From an uncultured Bacteroides sp. (lineage in GTDB: Bacteria; Bacteroidota; Bacteroidia; Bacteroidales; Bacteroidaceae): a stretch of 64,000 bases of DNA. A program made the translations under genes and the position numbers. Under the pieces are notes generated by a model. It was not told where the DNA came from. It worked only from the letters and a program-made list of their open reading frames with translations, and did no database searches. Shown piece by piece: positions 61,490-64,000 of the stretch. The stretch's first letter is position 1. Every line of letters starts with the position of its first letter. Location of the stretch: contig NZ_OY782857.1 in assembly GCF_963678425.1 (NCBI RefSeq), forward strand, positions 221,001-285,000, read 5' to 3'.

Positions 61490-62530
61490 TTATAATTGTT
61501 GTTGATTATTCATGTTCACCGTCATAGCTTTCAGCATGCGGGCATAAACTTTGTTTAATTCTTCTATTTGCTGTGCCATCTTTTCGGCTTCAGCATTGAA
61601 CTTTTCACTATTACCCGTTGATCCCTCATACATTTCTTTGATATGGGTCAAACCAATATTTACTTTATCAATGGTATCAATCTGAGAACTGATGCTCTTC
61701 AGCTGAATTTCATAAATGGTATTCAATCCCATCAAATTTCGATTCAGAGATTGCATTTGATCTACATATCCCTGTGAATTAGTGGTAATTGAGTCCGAAT
61801 TATCGCTTATGCTCTTATAAGATCTCAGCAGGGTATCCGAAACTTCAGCCAATGCATTAGTTGCCGAGTTGAAACGTTCCAAAGTATCTGCCATTGATTC
61901 CAGTTTTGTCAGGTACACAGCTGTTGCATCAGCCACTTCCGGCGAATTTGCCGCAACTTCGCCACTAATTCCAGACGCCCAATCTTCACCGTTTGGCATA
62001 GGTGCACCACCCACGAACACAACGTTCCCGCCACCAATTACCGATGCTCCCTGTACACCTGCCGAAGCAGGCTGAGCTGTTCCCTGTACAAATGATGCTA
62101 CACCCTGAGAAGGCAGAGGTTGTGATGTCCCAACGTTTACGACTTTTTGAGCTGCAGCCGGCTGACTAATCGCTTGTTCAACAACTCCAGGAAGATTATT
62201 TTCCTCATCTCCATTATCATCATCAGGCCACTCCTTTTGCTTAGAATGAGTTGTACCGGAAATCTTTATATTTGGAAACACGCTCTCCCACTTATACGAT
62301 TTATAAGGACGGTCAAAAGCTGATATAAAAAACACAAGTACCTCAGTACCCATACCAATCCACAGCATAAGATTTGCACCCGGTAAATGGGTTAACTTAA
62401 ATAACACACCTGTAATTACGATAGAAGCACCCCAACTATAAGCATAGTTCAGCACAACTTTTCCTTTATAGCTAGCAAGGAAATCCTCCAATCTGCGGAA
62501 TAAACCCCTTCTTTTATTATCAATACCCAT
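61490..62530 (-). CDS. gldL: Type IX secretion system motor protein GldL/PorL, with long linker
   Basis: Inner-membrane proton-driven motor subunit. Two membrane helices (about 27-46 and 53-72) contain the functional Glu of the family in IGMGTEVLVFFISAF (Glu63), followed by the conserved WESVFP. Residues about 85-200 are a Gln/Ala/Gly/Pro-rich disordered linker, then a coiled-coil C-terminal region (about 205-345). At 346 residues it is longer than flavobacterial GldL (about 215) and PorL (about 310), the extra length being the linker. The start lies 2 bp after gldK. Confidence 0.93.
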   Translation of the reverse strand: MGIDNKRRGLFRRLEDFLASYKGKVVLNYAYSWGASIVITGVLFKLTHLPGANLMLWIGMGTEVLVFFISAFDRPYKSYKWESVFPNIKISGTTHSKQKEWPDDDNGDEENNLPGVVEQAISQPAAAQKVVNVGTSQPLPSQGVASFVQGTAQPASAGVQGASVIGGGNVVFVGGAPMPNGEDWASGISGEVAANSPEVADATAVYLTKLESMADTLERFNSATNALAEVSDTLLRSYKSISDNSDSITTNSQGYVDQMQSLNRNLMGLNTIYEIQLKSISSQIDTIDKVNIGLTHIKEMYEGSTGNSEKFNAEAEKMAQQIEELNKVYARMLKAMTVNMNNQQQL

Positions 62531-62532
62531 AG

Positions 62533-63960
62533 TTATTTTCCTTTTTTATTGTAACCAATCTGTGTTCTTACACAACGGAATCCAATGTAAGACCTGCTTT
62601 CATTCTGATATTCATAAGAACGCGCATCCGAACGAATAAATGCAGCCACATCTTTCCAAGAGCCACCTCGAACCGTTTTTTTCTTCATCATATAAGGATC
62701 CTCTTTTGCCGCATTATATTTCAGTTCAGGATTCATATCATTCATAGAAGTTACTCCGGCTTCCGTATAAACCGTAGAAGTCCACTCGGAAACATTACCT
62801 GCCATATCATACAACCCATTTGAGTTAGGGGAATAAGAACCCACCTTTGTAGCAATCAGATTTCCATCTTTCGTATAATTACCCCGATCCGGTTTAAAGT
62901 TTGCATAGAAACAGCCTTTATCCGATTTTGTATCTTTCGATTTCCATGGATAAGGACTATCCTCCTGTCCTCTTGCAGCGAACTCCCACTCTACTTCAGT
63001 TGGCAACCGATAACGCTGAATCTGACGAGCCACTCCGCGTAAGCCAGCTAAAAAGTAATTTGTCCGCCATGCACAAAAAGCATTAGCTTGCTCCCATGAT
63101 ACACCAACGACAGGATAATCATTATAGCTTGGATGGCTGAAATAAAGCTTCATATATGGCTCGTTATATGAATTCTGAAAATCATTCACCCAGCAAGTAG
63201 TATCAGGGTAAATGTTTACAATATAACTATTCTGGAAATCATATAAAGAAGAGAGTCTGCGCGTAACAGTCTGATTAACAATCTTCCCTTCCTCATTTAT
63301 GTATGCAGTATCCTTTGAGATCATTACCACCTCATCATAATTCACAGGAACATCTGTATTTCTATTTCTTTCAGCAGGGTTTAATCTGTTTTTGCGAAGT
63401 GCAGCCTGCGTATGATCATAATATTCATAATAGTAATTCATCTGCTTTGCATCAAGCATTGAGTTTCCTTCAACGGGATGAACCATATATACACTTTTAA
63501 TAGCAGCCTGTTCTTCTTCTGTTGCACGCTTCCATGGAATAGGTCTTGTCCAGTTTAAATGAGGTTTGATAGGATTTCCTTCCCTGTCTTCAGCAATCTT
63601 GTAAACTTCGTTACCTCCATATGCCGGATCAGCTAAACGTTCACGAATAATAGAATCGCGTACCCAGAATACAAACTGTTTGTATTTAGAGTTGGTTACT
63701 TCAGTTTCGTCCATCCAGAAAGCATCAACAGAAACCTCCTTGGTTGGAGCCGTTTTTCCCCAAAGACTATCGGCTTCGTCCGGGCCAACTTTAAAAGATC
63801 CTCGCTTGATAAGCACCATGCCATAAGGTGCAGGTTCGTCCCATGCCATTGCACTGACACCCGTTAATTCGCCCCCATTGGAAGATTCACCAATAGGACC
63901 TCCACATGAACTTAATGCAACTGCAATGACTATACTTGCTATGAATAAGATTTTTTTCAT
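62533..63960 (-). CDS. gldK: Type IX secretion system lipoprotein GldK/PorK
   Basis: Outer-membrane lipoprotein forming the periplasmic ring with GldN. The 475-residue protein has a lipoprotein signal with Cys19 (MKKILFIASIVIAVALSSC) and a formylglycine-generating-enzyme-like fold: MDETEVTNSKYKQFVFWVRD, FCAWRTNYFLA, YRLPTEVEWEFAARGQEDSP, and the end RGGSWKDVAAFIRSDARSYE followed by YIGFRCVR. In GldK this fold is structural and not known to be catalytic. It is the first visible gene of the operon; porP/sprF would be expected to its right, beyond the window. Confidence 0.95.
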   Translation of the reverse strand: MKKILFIASIVIAVALSSCGGPIGESSNGGELTGVSAMAWDEPAPYGMVLIKRGSFKVGPDEADSLWGKTAPTKEVSVDAFWMDETEVTNSKYKQFVFWVRDSIIRERLADPAYGGNEVYKIAEDREGNPIKPHLNWTRPIPWKRATEEEQAAIKSVYMVHPVEGNSMLDAKQMNYYYEYYDHTQAALRKNRLNPAERNRNTDVPVNYDEVVMISKDTAYINEEGKIVNQTVTRRLSSLYDFQNSYIVNIYPDTTCWVNDFQNSYNEPYMKLYFSHPSYNDYPVVGVSWEQANAFCAWRTNYFLAGLRGVARQIQRYRLPTEVEWEFAARGQEDSPYPWKSKDTKSDKGCFYANFKPDRGNYTKDGNLIATKVGSYSPNSNGLYDMAGNVSEWTSTVYTEAGVTSMNDMNPELKYNAAKEDPYMMKKKTVRGGSWKDVAAFIRSDARSYEYQNESRSYIGFRCVRTQIGYNKKGK

Positions 63961-64000
63961 ATTTTCTTATAAAATACGTATACTTTTATGTTTATTTTTA

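Overview
The window is chromosomal DNA from a member of the Bacteroidota, most likely the order Bacteroidales and close to Bacteroides in the broad sense. The reasons are the AT-rich composition, promoters of the Bacteroides type (TTTG, about 19-20 bases, then TAnnTTTG), mostly leaderless or Shine-Dalgarno-poor starts, the tRNA-tuf-secE-nusG-rplKAJL-rpoBC order, a fumarate reductase/succinate dehydrogenase set of the CAB type, and type IX secretion genes. The genus cannot be fixed from the sequence alone. A core type IX secretion operon is not expected in the well-studied gut Bacteroides, so an environmental or less-studied relative is plausible.

Layout. Bases 1-16919 (minus strand) hold the str, S10 and spc ribosomal protein clusters as one long run: a DUF3467 gene, rpsL, rpsG, fusA, rpsJ through rplO, secY, map, infA, rpmJ, rpsM, rpsK and a 3'-truncated rpsD at the left edge. 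At 17146-17999 lies a complete IS5-family insertion sequence with perfect 17-bp ends. Bases 18387-29592 carry a mixed set: an outer-membrane barrel protein, priA, a low-molecular-weight tyrosine phosphatase, a 7TM-HD c-di-AMP phosphodiesterase candidate, gltX, the Kdo transferase gene waaA, a gamma carbonic anhydrase-like protein and an aminopeptidase P. Bases 29770-44352 (plus strand) are the second translation/transcription block: rpsU, a Xer recombinase, hpf, four tRNAs, tuf, tRNA-Trp, secE, nusG, rplKAJL and rpoBC. Then come a PAP2 phosphatase, frd/sdhCAB, a promoter-terminator module that looks like a short RNA gene (about 49126-49189), dprA, a thioesterase, a U32 tRNA-hydroxylation protein, dusB, an SDR/PAP2 pair, rnr, a lipocalin, a NimA-like flavoprotein, and finally gldKLMN, the type IX secretion motor/core operon (minus strand), reaching the right edge.

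How it fits together. Most of the window is growth machinery (ribosome, RNA polymerase, tRNAs, elongation factors, Sec translocon) with promoters whose -7 box is followed by a GC-rich patch, a layout that would suit growth-rate control. The remainder concerns the cell envelope and respiration.

No CRISPR, prophage or recognisable defence system is present. The signals most worth following are: a 78-bp dispersed element built from four TGTACA dyads on an exact 22-bp pitch (two copies, 90% identical); the probable short RNA gene; an apparent 27-kb inversion separating rpoC from DUF3467-rpsL with an IS at one end; unusually strong Shine-Dalgarno sequences confined to a few translation genes; and the type IX operon with an enlarged GldL linker and a basic GldN tail.
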